This document shows, piece after piece, positions 37,227 to 48,049 of a stretch of DNA of 64,000 bases. Each line of letters begins with the position of its first letter. The first letter of the stretch is position 1. The notes under the pieces are model-generated. The model worked only from the letters and a program-made list of their open reading frames with translations, was not told the origin of the DNA and did no database searches. A program made the position numbers and the translations under genes. The DNA lies in assembly GCA_025642065.1 (NCBI GenBank), contig JAODUP010000118.1:186001-250000 (forward strand), read 5' to 3'. The DNA comes from Paralvinella palmiformis (taxonomy: Eukaryota > Annelida > Polychaeta > Terebellida > Alvinellidae).

Positions 37227-37502
37227 TTATTGTATCAAACTTTCAATCGCTGCTAGAAATTTCACTCGGGTAATTGAAGCTTTTGTTTCCGCCTTCTTAC
37301 AAGAAATTCTGAGATTCGTGCAGTATTCCTCCAAATTCAGGTTTTGAATCGAAATATCTCGCTGGACATTGGCAAAGCAAGACAACTTTCTCGAGTATAC
37401 CGTACTTCGTAGTACAAGTATGTATTTTTTTGGATCGATCTCAACAACAAACACATACTCCTCAACTTCTGGTGCAGACACAAAGGGGCCACCCATGCTC
37501 AT
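37227..37502 (-). other. Unrecognised 91-codon open frame
   Basis: The product starts MSMGGPFVSAPEVEEYVFVV and contains DPKKYILVLRSTVYSRK and ASITRVKFLAAIESLIQ, with normal-looking composition and no low complexity. It lies between the LINE remnant and the Gypsy element, so it may be a piece of a mobile-element protein. I do not recognise it. Confidence 0.3.
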
Positions 37503-37665
37503 TCACCCATCAACATTTCGGCGTTTGTCGATTTTCAAGTTCTATCACTCGTCCCATGTTGTCATCAACTCTTATGTTTTGTTGGAAAACTCTTTTTTTC
37601 GTTGAAGTCTGTAATGATATATTTGTGTTATATAATAGTGTACGCTTATCCCTAGTGGTTAACAT

Positions 37666-37668
<3 letters not shown>

Positions 37669-37711
<43 letters not shown>
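37669..37711. repeat. (TA)n microsatellite
   Basis: An alternating AT tract of about 21 units. Confidence 0.95.
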
Positions 37712-37713
<2 letters not shown>

Positions 37714-37801
37714 ACGTAACCACTGTACTACGAGTATAGAAATACTTATTTTTATAAGATCAGCTCAGGTTCAAGACTGTGTTATGAACACACGCCCTTC
37801 C

Positions 37802-37804
37802 ACA

Positions 37805-37837
<33 letters not shown>
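37802..37837. repeat. (CA)n microsatellite
   Basis: CA repeats with one interruption near the left end. Confidence 0.95.
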
Positions 37838-37938
37838 GCCAGTGCATCCAACACTACATAGTACTAGAAGTCTATTGAACTCATTGATTAACTGGCTGAA
37901 TTACCCGACCAATTAAGTCGCCAAGGAACTAATTAAAA

Positions 37939-39030
37939 ATGGAACACATGAAGCCACAAAAAGAAATGATATTCGAAGGAAATGTCAGTGATAATTGGAT
38001 ACGATTCAAACAAAGCCTTACTCTATATGGAAGCGATCAATCTGGATAGCAAGCCAGATAAACGAAAAATCGCCATATTATTGACTGTAGCTAGCCGGTC
38101 CAGAAGCCATTGTCATTCACAAATAGAGAACAGGACACTTTGGCTTCGGTGATACGTAAGTTTGATCAATATAGGACGCCACGAGTTCATGAAACATACG
38201 AATAATATGTGTTTCGTACAGGGCGCCTCCATTGTTGGGCGCTTCCGTGGTCTAGTTGGAGTGCAGATCACTACCACCTGAGTTCGAATCTCGGCGTGGG
38301 CATATCTGAAGGGTGTTTCATCTTTGACTTCGCTTCATTACCTTTGGAGGTCGCTAGGCCCATTTAGCCTACCATGTGCACAAAGGTGGCCATAAAACTT
38401 CAATCATCATCATCGTATTTCGTACACATTTACAGCACGAAGGTGAAACAATAGAACAATATGTTACTGACTTGAAGCATCAAGCTAAAATATGTAATTA
38501 CGATCACGGGATACTTGAAGAATCTTGAATACGGGATCAAATTGTTCTGGGAACATTAAACCTCAAAGGGAAAGAAAATTTACTTTCTAATGATGATTTA
38601 GACCTGGAAAAGCAGTATCCATTTGCCAAGCCAGCGAAGTCGCGAAACGCCAGATACAGGCAATGACGGATGGCGCTAACAGCTGTAACGTGACAGCTAG
38701 CGTCGGTGCTGTAAGGCAAAGGTTATCATGGCAACCAGACATGTCACTCCGAACAGGGGTCAGGAGCAACCATGACAACCGTACAGGCAAACAGAAATAT
38801 CGCCGTGGACGAAAACAGGGCTATAATGAAAGTTCGGCTTGGAGATACTTAATTGCCCCACATTAGCACCGTGGATAACCGTACACAAAAGTGATTCACA
38901 CAGTGAGAGTGAAGTGGAGATATTTGTTCATTCAGTTTACGCTATCAGTAAATGGAACAATACTACCTCTGAAGATCGACACGAGCGTACAAGCAAATCT
39001 ACGAAGGGCGATAATGGCCTGAAATAGATA
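37939..39030 (+). pseudogene. Gypsy-type retrotransposon gag remnant
   Basis: The start MEHMKPQKEMIFEGNVSDNW is the usual opening of K02A2.6-like Gypsy gag proteins (M-LKPP-F-F-GNV--NW). After the nested SINE the frame resumes with EQYVTDLKHQAKICNY, SLIRDQIVLGT-like and LLSNDDLDLEKAV-like pieces, and then a basic RRGRKQGYNE stretch near the expected zinc-knuckle region. Stops and frame changes break it several times. It is the 5' coding part of the element that ends at 43405. Confidence 0.8.
38221..38417 (+). mobile_element. tRNA-SINE (family S1) inserted in Gypsy gag
   Basis: It has the full family sequence from GGGCGCTTCCGTGGTCTAG through B box GAGTTCGAATCTCGG to the ATCATCATC tail. The TSD TTTCGTACA is at 38212-38220 and 38418-38426. 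Removing the insert rejoins the gag sequence. Confidence 0.9.
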
Positions 39031-39059
39031 CCAAAGTTAAGGAAAAGAGAAACAAACTT

Positions 39060-39830
39060 CGTACAATAACAACGTCATACCTACAATCGGAACATGCCGT
39101 ACAAGAGTACAATATAATAATATCACATATAACACTGGATTTGTTGTTGTTACCGGTGATGACAAAACGTCATTGCTGGGATCCACAGCATCAGAACTGA
39201 AGATATTGGTCAAGAAAAGCCAGCATGTACAGGTACATACAGTGACCAAAGGAGCACATATACCAAATCATGTACACGACAGACGTGAATGTCTGCCAGG
39301 CAAACACCAGATACAGCTGAAAGAAATTGCTGTCCCATCAGTACATGCAGCATGACGCGTGCCATTCGCTTTGACAACGAAAAAAGAACTTGGTAGACTG
39401 GAGAAGATGGGTGTAATTAGATGTACTGAGGAACCAACTGATTCTACAAAAGAAGAACATGACAATAGGCTACAAAGTGTTCTAGAAAGAATGAAGGCAA
39501 CTAATTTAAAGCTAAAAAAATAGCAAGTGTAAAACATGCGTCGAAGAAATTACGTTCCTCGGAGACAGACTCACTCGTGATGGTGTGCAGCCTGATGACA
39601 GGAAGGTTCAAGCTATTCACGAGATGAAGCGTTCAGAAACCAAAGAAGATGGCAAGCGAGCCCCTGGGTGTGATAAACTACCTGGCTAGGTACATGCCAC
39701 ATCAGTCAGTCAACAGCAAGACAAGATATAGCATGGGAATAGTCTACTCAACACATAAAAGGGTGGAACGAGATCAAAACAGTTCTGACAAATAAACCAG
39801 TACTAGCTTATTTTGATCCACGAGTACATT
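39060..39830 (+). pseudogene. Gypsy pol remnant: protease end and RT with deleted core
   Basis: Pieces visible are a protease C-terminal part (TGFVVVTGDDKTSLLGSTAS), the RT start (RVPFALTTKKELGRLEKMGV then IRCTEEPTDS), and then directly KEEHDNRLQSVLERMKATNL. The last belongs after the YxDD region and is followed by EITFLGDRLTRDGVQPDDRK. The central RT block with the catalytic Asp pair is gone, so the copy cannot reverse-transcribe. A second gap follows PVLAYFDPRV at the start of RNase H. Confidence 0.8.
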
Positions 39831-40337
39831 TATGGAGCCGAGATAGCTGCAGAGACGGATCACAAATCACTAGGTCGAATAATTATAAAGAGTTTGAGTG
39901 AGATGACACTCAAACGACAAAGACTGATGCTAAAAATACGGAAATATGATATGGATTTACAATACACACCTGGCAAATCTCCGATTTTAGCAGATCCACG
40001 TTCACGTGGCAAACCACCTAAGACGAAAAGTAACACAGAACAAGATATATCAGTTTACGTCAACTTTCTGAAAAAGCTTTCAACAGTTGACCGAGTTATC
40101 ATCAAATCAAACAGCGTCGTGGTCCAACGTCATTTAAGAGGAAGGATGTTACAAATAATCAATGAGGGACATATGGGAATTGCAAAATGCCGATCCAGAA
40201 CTCGTCAAGCATTGTACTGGCACAGGATGAATGAAGACGTTCATAAAATTGTCAGCAACTGTGACACATGTCAACTTTATCAATACAAACAACGAAACGA
40301 GCCATTGTATCAACATGATGTACCTGCAACGGTATCC
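39813..40337 (+). pseudogene. Gypsy RNase H end and integrase zinc-binding domain
   Basis: The frame reads AAETDHKSLGRIIIKSLSEM and YDMDLQYTPGKSPILADPRS, the usual RNase H C-terminal part and tether. Then comes the integrase HHCC domain: EGHMGIAKCRSRTRQALYWH, then CDTCQLYQ. The frame is open for 174 codons and runs into the DNA-element insertion at 40338. The first catalytic Asp of integrase should follow, but it is missing. Confidence 0.85.
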
Positions 40338-42706
40338 GGACATTTAGCCAACGGACATTTAGCCAATATTTGCAGGGGGACATTTAGCCAACATTCTAAA
40401 TTTTCATCTTACATCTACATGTATATTGTTATATTTTGAGTTTGTGTATGCTCTGTCAATATTATGTTCTGTTTATGGATGTTGCAAATATAGGCCTATC
40501 TTTAGATAAGATGTTAGCAACATAATAATTATTGCTGCTTTTTGTACAATTTTTATATTTATATTAATGTATACTGTTTTCTCCGGTATTATACATAAAT
40601 ATAAATAATGATATGCAATATGTCAGGGTTTGGGAAGTTTATTTTTCACAGACTTTATTAACACCGTTAACTACTTAACTATATCTGGCATGTGGGTAAT
40701 TACTACTTGTATATACGGCAGATAATCTACTAGTCTCAGAATGATCCTCTATCCAATGTTGACACATACATGTATTGTAATGTTGTTAAGGTGTGACTGC
40801 ATAACCCAGGTGATATATCATAGTTTTAAAATGTGACTTCATTTTGCCTCAGCATAGAAAGCCAGTCTGAATTTAATTTGAAGCAGTGTTCCACTTTCTC
40901 GTGATCATAGTGTTATATCACATTGATACATACCTACATGTTGGCTTAAATTATTGAACTAATACTGTGATTATTATTTGATATCCAGCCTTTAGTACTG
41001 TATAAAGGTGGAAGGCCAGAGAATTCCACTAGGGAACATTTTTTATATGTTGCCGTTGGAAATAAGAAATGTGCAAAGTGCAAAAAGTGTGATCATCAGC
41101 AAGCAAATAATAGTCCACTACACAAAATGATCAATGGATTCAGTTTCATCAGCATCAAGTGAACGAATATTTTCAAACTTTGTAAATGTTCATGCTAAAG
41201 TGCACAATCTTCTATGCAACAGTAAAGCTTTTAAGATGGTATTCTGCTATAGGATTCTCAGAGGCAGTGTTGAATTAGACTATTTAACTGTTCAGATAGA
41301 CAATATTCACTTTGTGTGCAGAAGAACAATAATTGTCATTATTTTGTTATATTCCTACTATTCATGTAGATATTCATGTGTCAAATATTAGGGTGTAGGA
41401 CAGTTGCTCACCCAGACAGTTGCTCACCAAACAAAATGAAAAAGTGGACACTTACTCACCAGTGAATTGTTAATGAGGAAAAATTAAAAAAAAAATTAAT
41501 TTATAAATATATTTATTAGTATCATATTACCTATATAATTATTGGGATGAATATTACCAATTATTAGGGAATTAAAGTTCAGAGCAACTTTCCATACTCC
41601 AAATATTGAGTAGTGTGCTAATAAAAATGCATGTATGTGAAAGACATTATCAAATAAATGGGTCACCTAATGCAAATAGATCTGGCTTTGTTTACAGTGC
41701 TTCTGTTTGGTGTACCTTCAAGTTGACCAGACCATCCCCAATGACACTTAACTTCTTTCACCTGGAACCAGTGGCTTCTATAAGCTAGTAGGATGAAAGG
41801 GCCCCAGGGCAATAAGATATGGCTTCCTTTACAGTGATTCTGTTTTATGTACAGTCAGAATTTGTTGATCCGACAAGGTTTGTTGCATGATAATATGTGG
41901 GATAAACGAGAATATGATTATCGAGTTCGTGACATACCGGTAGTCTGTGTCACACATTTTTAAATCATACAGATATACGTCAGTATTTAAACCAAAATTC
42001 AATAACTGCACGCAAGACATGGAATGGCATTCAAGCCATTCAGCATTTTGATGTTTGTTAATTACAGACAGTATAAAGAAATACTCGTGTCATTATTTGA
42101 GTGATAAATTTAAATGAGATTATTATGGCTAGCTATGGTTTTCTTCTGTTTTTAAATGACTCAATATTTTATTCAAGTATATTTATACTTAGCGCCCAGT
42201 TAAGAAATATAAACTATGGAAAGAATATAGATAACACAAACAAATATATTAAAAGTATACGATGTAGACTTAATAATAGGAATACTGACAATGTACACCT
42301 ATAGACAACATGTCAGAAATAAAGAATGTATTATATGCAATGTTTGTGTTTTCAGATTTTAGAGTATAAGACATTTGTTTGTAATCATTACATTCGTACA
42401 ATGAATTGAATAAAATTCAATTACATACACTATGACGATTGAATATAACAGCTGTAGACTATATGTAACACCCGTGTTTGCAAGTTTTAGAATATGAGAC
42501 ATCACTTTGTGTTTGTTACATTTGTACAATGAATTACAAAAATACAATTACATACAATGTTTTGTGTTTATTGAAACAACTATATTTATGAAAACTCACA
42601 TAAACATAATCAAAAAATTTAAATGTTGGCTAAATGTCCCCCCTGCAAATATTGGCTAAGTGTCCGTTGGCTAAGTGTCCGTTGACTAAATGTCCGTTGG
42701 CTAAAT
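40338..42706 (+). mobile_element. Internally deleted hAT-like DNA transposon with 15-bp-unit ends, inserted in Gypsy integrase
   Basis: Both ends are built from copies of GGACATTTAGCCAAC. The left end has two units, a TATTTGCAGGG spacer and one unit. The right end is the inverted equivalent, with four units (the outermost truncated), the same spacer and one unit. Inside, 41015-41105 reads GRPENSTREHFLYVAVGNKK and then CAKCKKCDHQQANNSPLH, a BED-finger-like hAT N-terminus. Immediately after, 41134-41280 reads SVSSASSERIFSNFVNVHAK, the hAT C-terminal dimerisation signature. The several hundred residues normally between them are absent. The interval 41400-41460 holds another set of GACAGTTGCTCACC units, perhaps from a related element. 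No target-site duplication was found, and the interrupted integrase lacks a stretch across the junction. Confidence 0.75.
41015..41391 (+). pseudogene. hAT transposase reduced to N- and C-terminal pieces
   Basis: A BED-like finger segment (41015-41105) and the dimerisation segment starting MDSVSSASSERIFSN (41134) lie next to each other in different frames. In an intact hAT protein they are separated by the RNase H-like DDE core. The junction is near 41110-41135. It is a deletion derivative and cannot encode a working transposase. Confidence 0.65.
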
Positions 42707-43405
42707 ATGATTGATGTCTTGAAATCAGTTATGGCAAGATTCGGGATACCAAAGATCGTATTCTCAGAAAATGCGCCACAGTTCAGTAGTGCAGAGTTTC
42801 TGTCATTCGCAAAGTTCTACAACTTTCAGTCAAAAACATCAAGTCCGCAGCACGCTCAGGGTAATGGTAAGGCTGAAAAAGCCATCCAAATTGCGAATAA
42901 GGCCGGAAAAAAAACCAGCGAAAAACAACGAAGATCCTCACTTAGCATTGCTAGCTTACAGAGCTAGACTTGTAGAATCTGGCAAATCGCCAGCAGAGTT
43001 AATCATCGGTCGTCAGCTGCGAACTACGTGTTCAGCATCACCGAAATGCAAAGCTGCAAGAAAGAAAAAGGAAGATGAAAAGGTACTGTGACCAGTTTGC
43101 TAACCCATTAAAATATTCCAACCGATCATGAAAACAGAAAGGCAACTGCGTTAGAAGAGGTCAGTCCGCGCTCCTTCAATGTCCAAACAGATGACGGTGC
43201 TATTTACAGAAGGAATCGTAGACATTTGCTTCACATTGCTGACACGCAACCAATGAATGTAACCAGCGAATCAACACCTGCGCCAACGCCTAATGCTAAC
43301 CAGCAAGATCAGACAGCTGCCAATGATGTATGTTCATCAAATACACCTATTAGAACAAGTGGCCGAATTGTTAAGAAACCGGAACGATACATTGAAATAT
43401 GCTAA
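42707..43405 (+). pseudogene. Gypsy integrase core end and C-terminal tail
   Basis: The frame resumes with VLKSVMARFGIPKIVFSENA and HAQGNGKAEKAIQIANK, the D,D35E integrase core. The usual catalytic FSDNGPQF reads FSENAPQF here, so the second Asp is changed to Glu. A frameshift at about 42900-42930 moves to LALLAYRARLVESGKSPAEL and RQLR. The polyprotein tail, NTPIRTSGRIVKKPERYIEI then C and TAA at 43403-43405, matches the common end of Gypsy pol. No LTR was identified on either side. Confidence 0.8.
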
Positions 43406-43430
43406 AAGTGAACTATAGGATATATGACAA

Positions 43431-43600
43431 GGCCAGAATAATCCCTTTGAACCAAATGCCAAGTTAAAGGTAGTCCAGCCTTTAACTATAAAGGTTAATT
43501 GATGCATTACCGTTTCTATCATATTCATCCGCGATAAGGGCAGAATAATCCCTTGGGTCCAGATGAGCTGTTAAAGGTAGTCCACCCTTTACATAGCAAG
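43431..43600 (+). repeat. Two diverged ~63-bp direct repeats after Gypsy pol
   Basis: The segments 43431-43494 and 43538-43600 share CAGAATAATCCCTT and GTTAAAGGTAGTCCA. They lie where the 3' non-coding or LTR region of the Gypsy element should be. Confidence 0.75.
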
Positions 43601-43938
43601 ATGTATATAATGCATATTCATGATTAGTCGATCAACAGTATGTAGCGTGTCATAGTGAATTATTACTACTTAATAATAATGAGTGATGTATGACCCAAAT
43701 CATAATGTAACAACAAACGCATAAAACGGTGTTATTGGAATGTTATACATGATTTTACGACCGACAACAAGCTATAACATTCAATATTAGAAGAATGAGG
43801 ACACACCTAAAAAGGGAGAATTTACCCTTCCCTACTAAAAAAAGGCACTAATATATCAAAATATGGATTAACGCAAAACAAACTGAAACTGCATTTAACC
43901 ATTACAAAATATATATGCTAAGGATCTCCATATAGGTG

Positions 43939-44130
43939 ATGCTTCGATGGTGCAGTGGTTTTAGAGAACTGCACTACACATACCTCCAGGTCTCCAGGTT
44001 GTGGGTTTCAATTAGACTGAGATCTGTGATAGGATTATGAGCTCATTGATAAAATAGCCCATTAATGATTTCGCTTCATAACATAATATTGTATATGAGC
44101 TTTTTAAAAATCCCGTTTCACTAAGACGCC
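43939..44130 (+). mobile_element. tRNA-derived SINE, third head type (S3)
   Basis: GATGGTGCAGTGGTTTTAGA (A box region) followed by CCAGGTTGTGGGTTTCAATT (B box region) and a body with ATTTCGCTTCAT. A similar head is at 61721-61790. Confidence 0.55.
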
Positions 44131-44154
44131 CATAAAAGTTAATGATGGGACATT

Positions 44155-44350
44155 TTCTCATACTCCGAGTACCTACTTGGAATATCTACTCCGAGTAGTT
44201 TATATTCCAACTAGGATTGTCATGGAAGAAATATTTCTGAATTAAAAAATTAAATCGGAAATTAATTTGTGGATTTAGTTTTGTTTTGTAGGAAATTCCA
44301 ATTCCATTTCAAAATTCATCAATTCCAATTCCATATTTTTAAATAATCAA
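44155..44350 (-). mobile_element. MITE-like element, TCAATTC/GAATTGA family, copy 2
   Basis: The inverted body shared with copies 1 and 3: ACTCCGAGTAGTTTATATTC, GGATTGTCATGGAAGAAATA and AAATTCCAATTCC blocks. Confidence 0.75.
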
Positions 44351-44451
44351 TGTCTGGTCCGGTAAAATCCAAAATAAGAACCCGGAAGATACAGTGTGTT
44401 CAGAATATGACCGCTTAAAATGACCACGAGCTAAAAAAGGTACGAATTTGT

Positions 44452-44453
<2 letters not shown>

Positions 44454-44498
<45 letters not shown>
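44454..44498. repeat. (TA)n microsatellite
   Basis: About 22 TA units. Confidence 0.95.
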
Positions 44499-44504
<6 letters not shown>

Positions 44505-44991
44505 AACAAGATAACTTCAATGGCTACCTGCTATTGTTTCCGGTAGGTTTTGGTTACTTTTTTCTGCTGTTCATGATGAAACATCCTCAAACCCGTACGG
44601 GATTATAACTCGGTGTATGCCAGTCACGCACGAATCCCAAGAAGACTTATAATATCGTATTAGATATTCCCAAGCCTCGCCTAAAGTCAGCTAGAAATAG
44701 AATATTTGGGACCAGCTCCCATGCATCTGACATTAGGAACATCTATAAGTTGGGGCTCTTTAAATCCAGGCCCAAGACTCACTTAATTATTTAAAGAACC
44801 TATATTCCGGCTTAATAATTCATTTTTATTATCATGAGTTTCAGTATTTGTCTATCTAGTTAACAACGTAAAAATTTTTTTTATGTAAACATAATTTAAT
44901 CATACACTTTCCTTCATTTTATATGAGTCGCCTATTAAATGTAATTTATTTGACATATAATGCTTTAATAATCCTTTTGTTATAAAGCGCT

Positions 44992-45011
44992 CACACACAC
45001 ACACACACACG

Positions 45012-45064
<53 letters not shown>
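44992..45064. repeat. (CA)n(TA)n(GA)n compound microsatellite
   Basis: Three dinucleotide runs are joined end to end. Confidence 0.95.
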
Positions 45065-46457
45065 GAGCTACGTTACAATAAAAGGACTCGAAATAAATAA
45101 ATTAACAATAAAAGATAAAAGTTTAAAATACAATTTTAAAACACATTAAAAACATAAACGGATTTATACAATAAAATATTTACCCGAGATGTGTTTAATT
45201 TAAGGCAATACGTCCGGTTTAGATCAAAAACCGTGTCACGAAACAAATTAGTGACGTAAGGCGGGCTATGGTCATTTTGACAACATTACAGCAAAAATCT
45301 TTTAATTCTGGTATCACTAATATTCCGAAAATAAATACTATTTATTAATCAGTTATAATTACACAACGGCATAGCTCTCAATTTCCTTTAAATTATAGTT
45401 AAAACGCCCCATTTTGTGGCGCCACCTATGAAATGTTTATTAGTTACCAGGGGGCGTGCTTTACTTGTGTAAATAAAATGGCGACGGACGTAGAGATTTT
45501 CTTCGTTTGGAATATGTTTCTGCAGCGTGTAGTTTTATAGTAATGTTTTAGGTGAGCATTAATAGTTTTTCTCAGCTCTGTCCACATAAATTTGTAGTTT
45601 AATACTACGCACATCGTTATGTACTGGAAAACGTACGGAATATAGCACATATAACATATTGCTAGCAATACATTGAATCAATGTAGATCTATTAACTTTA
45701 AGTATTGCTAGCAGTAGCACTGACTCAGTGACTGGGTAGATCTAATATTTACTAATTTTCTAGCCTTGCAAATTATCCCACGTCCTCTGGATATTTAATT
45801 TTTTCACAGTATTTATCAGTTCTTTCCACATTAGATGTTCAGTTCATCAGTTATGACTGCCAAATATTTTGTGGGTTCAATTCTGGTAATAGTTTGAGTA
45901 TTTATTTTAAAATCTCTGCTGAAATGACAATTCCTTTTATTTGATCTAAATATCATAAAACGAGTTTTACCAATATTCAGCAATAATTTATGGTACTAAC
46001 TTACATAATTCTTTGTTCATAATAACACTCATATTATTCAGATGGTTTCCATCAATCGAATTAATTTATGTATAACTTGGGAGATTAGCCTGATGAAGTG
46101 ACTGGGCACCTCCGTTGTCTAACTGGCAGTCCACTGTGATGTTAGGGATTGTTTGAGTTCTTTTTAGTATAATAAGTGGACTTAATATAATTTTTATGTT
46201 CAGTTTGGATTGTTGTTTCAGAATATCTCACATTTGACTAGAGAGAGAAACCTGACCAGCTTTCACTCTACTACATAATAGTAACTAAATAATAAATGGT
46301 AGCCACTTGACTTCTTGACGAATTTACTTGATCAGTTTAAATTTGGATTCAAGTGTCTGGCCGCCAGTTGTTCATATCAATAAGTTGTCTACGGGCTGAT
46401 CAAAACATAAGCATTGTTTGATAGAAAATCCCATTTGTTTTAATGGGGAAATCTTAT

Positions 46458-47190
46458 GCATACCGTACATACTCACTTATAAGACGCACCTGTTTCTAGG
46501 ACCCCTGGAGTCAAACCGGTGTATAAGATGCACTAAAATCAGCAAATTATCAGCAATATTGCTTCAAAACCCAAAAATAATTCATCATCATCACTCTCTT
46601 CACTGAACATCTGTTATATCTGTTCATATGTCATCATATGTGGTGGGGGTCGATTGAATCCCTGGCTGTTTTCACCCACCGTGTGACAACAAGTAATGAT
46701 GGTCACTTCAGGTTCCCTGCTGCTGTGCGTTCACTTCCGTAATGCTTTTTGAAGTAGTTTATTAGTAGTTCCCATGGAAGTAATTAACAGATTGTGTTTG
46801 CTGTAGTAATTATTTTCTGTTGATGTGGCTTCTAAGGTCATTCTTTGCATGGCGTTATTTACTGTTTCATTCAATTACACACGCTCACATATTTCTATAG
46901 TAATGACACGTCTTTGTGATCATTTCACTAATTAGACCATAGGATTAAATAATCATGGCGGTTATCACGATTAAGTTTGGCGTTGAAAGTCAACAGAGAA
47001 AACACACCTAATAAATTTGTTTATTGTTCATATATTCATTATTAAAGTTGAAAAGCAATATTATTGTATTTCTCCCTAAATTATGCCAAATATTACCTTC
47101 CCTTTTAGTCTGACCCGCATATATGACACACTCGAGTTTGAAGTCGATTTCATAGTGTTAAAAGTGCGACTTATATAGAGTAAATGTGTG
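46458..47190 (+). mobile_element. ~730-bp DNA element with GCGACTTATA-type inverted ends
   Basis: The left end (TACATACTCACTTATAAGAC then GCACCTGTTTCTAGGACC) is matched in inverted, diverged form near 47105-47190 (AAAGTGCGACTTATATAGAG and TAAATGTG). The left 140 bp equal the piece at 32084-32224, and the terminus also occurs at 62205-62227. No transposase was seen, so it is a non-autonomous element. Confidence 0.55.
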
Positions 47191-47223
47191 AAATCTTGTG
47201 AATGTAACCCTCCATATCAGACA

Positions 47224-47496
47224 TGGGGTCAATTAAATTCTGGAATTGATGGGCATTTCCAGGATTGGAATTGCTTATTCAAAAGAACGGAATTGGTAAA
47301 TTGGAATTGAAGTTTTGTTACAAACATTTTAATCTTCAAATTAATTTTCCATTTAATTTTTTAATTCAGAAATATTTCTTTCATGACAATCTTGCTTGGA
47401 ATATAAACTACTTGGAGTAGGTATCCCAAGTAGCTACCAATGGTAAAAAGTAGTAGGTAAAAATGGAATTGACAAAATAGAATTGACCACATGTCT
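47224..47496 (+). mobile_element. MITE-like element, TCAATTC/GAATTGA family, copy 3 (best preserved)
   Basis: It starts GGGTCAATTAAATTCTGGAA and ends TGGAATTGACAAAATAGAAT then TGACC, so the ends are inverted repeats of GGTCAATT(A/C)AATTC. The flanks ACATG and ACATG on the two sides could be a target-site duplication. Confidence 0.8.
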
Positions 47497-48049
47497 GCTC
47501 CATAAATTACAGTCAATACAATTTTTGCTATAATTATAAAGGTCCCTAGGTGTGTGCACCTTTTAGAAAATTGTTAAGTAGCCAAGAATTTGATTCAAAT
47601 CTGCTCAGATGATGAGCTGTGGGATGAGCAGTGAAACATTGTATGTTGGTGATAAGTGTCCAACAGTCATATTACAGGGTCCCAAATACCTTCAAAATTG
47701 AAGTGGCAAGCAGGGCCAGTAACTTAAAAATAAAGGTGGCCCTTCTAAAATTTTACTGGCCCTTCTATATTTTTCTTTGTTTTTTGGGCTGGCATGATAC
47801 ATCTATCTACAAATAACAACTGTATGTATGTCCTGTTGTGGTGGCATTACATTTCAGTGCATGTACAAGAGGATGGGGCCCAGTATGTATATCCTATATT
47901 ATGTATCTGTTGCCAAATAAATGTTTGTATTTGTATGTACCCCAACATTAACCTCGCTATGAAGACGCCAAGATCATGTTAGATAAATTCTTTATTTACT
48001 TCATGTACCATATTGCCAGAAATTAGTAGACCCTATCCTTTCCAAGCAA

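Noticed and set aside
45477..45537. ATGGCGACGGACGTAGAG start with good context, possible first exon
   Set aside because: The frame stops after 20 codons and no donor in frame could be supported; AAAATGGC motifs also occur at 49083 and 51695.
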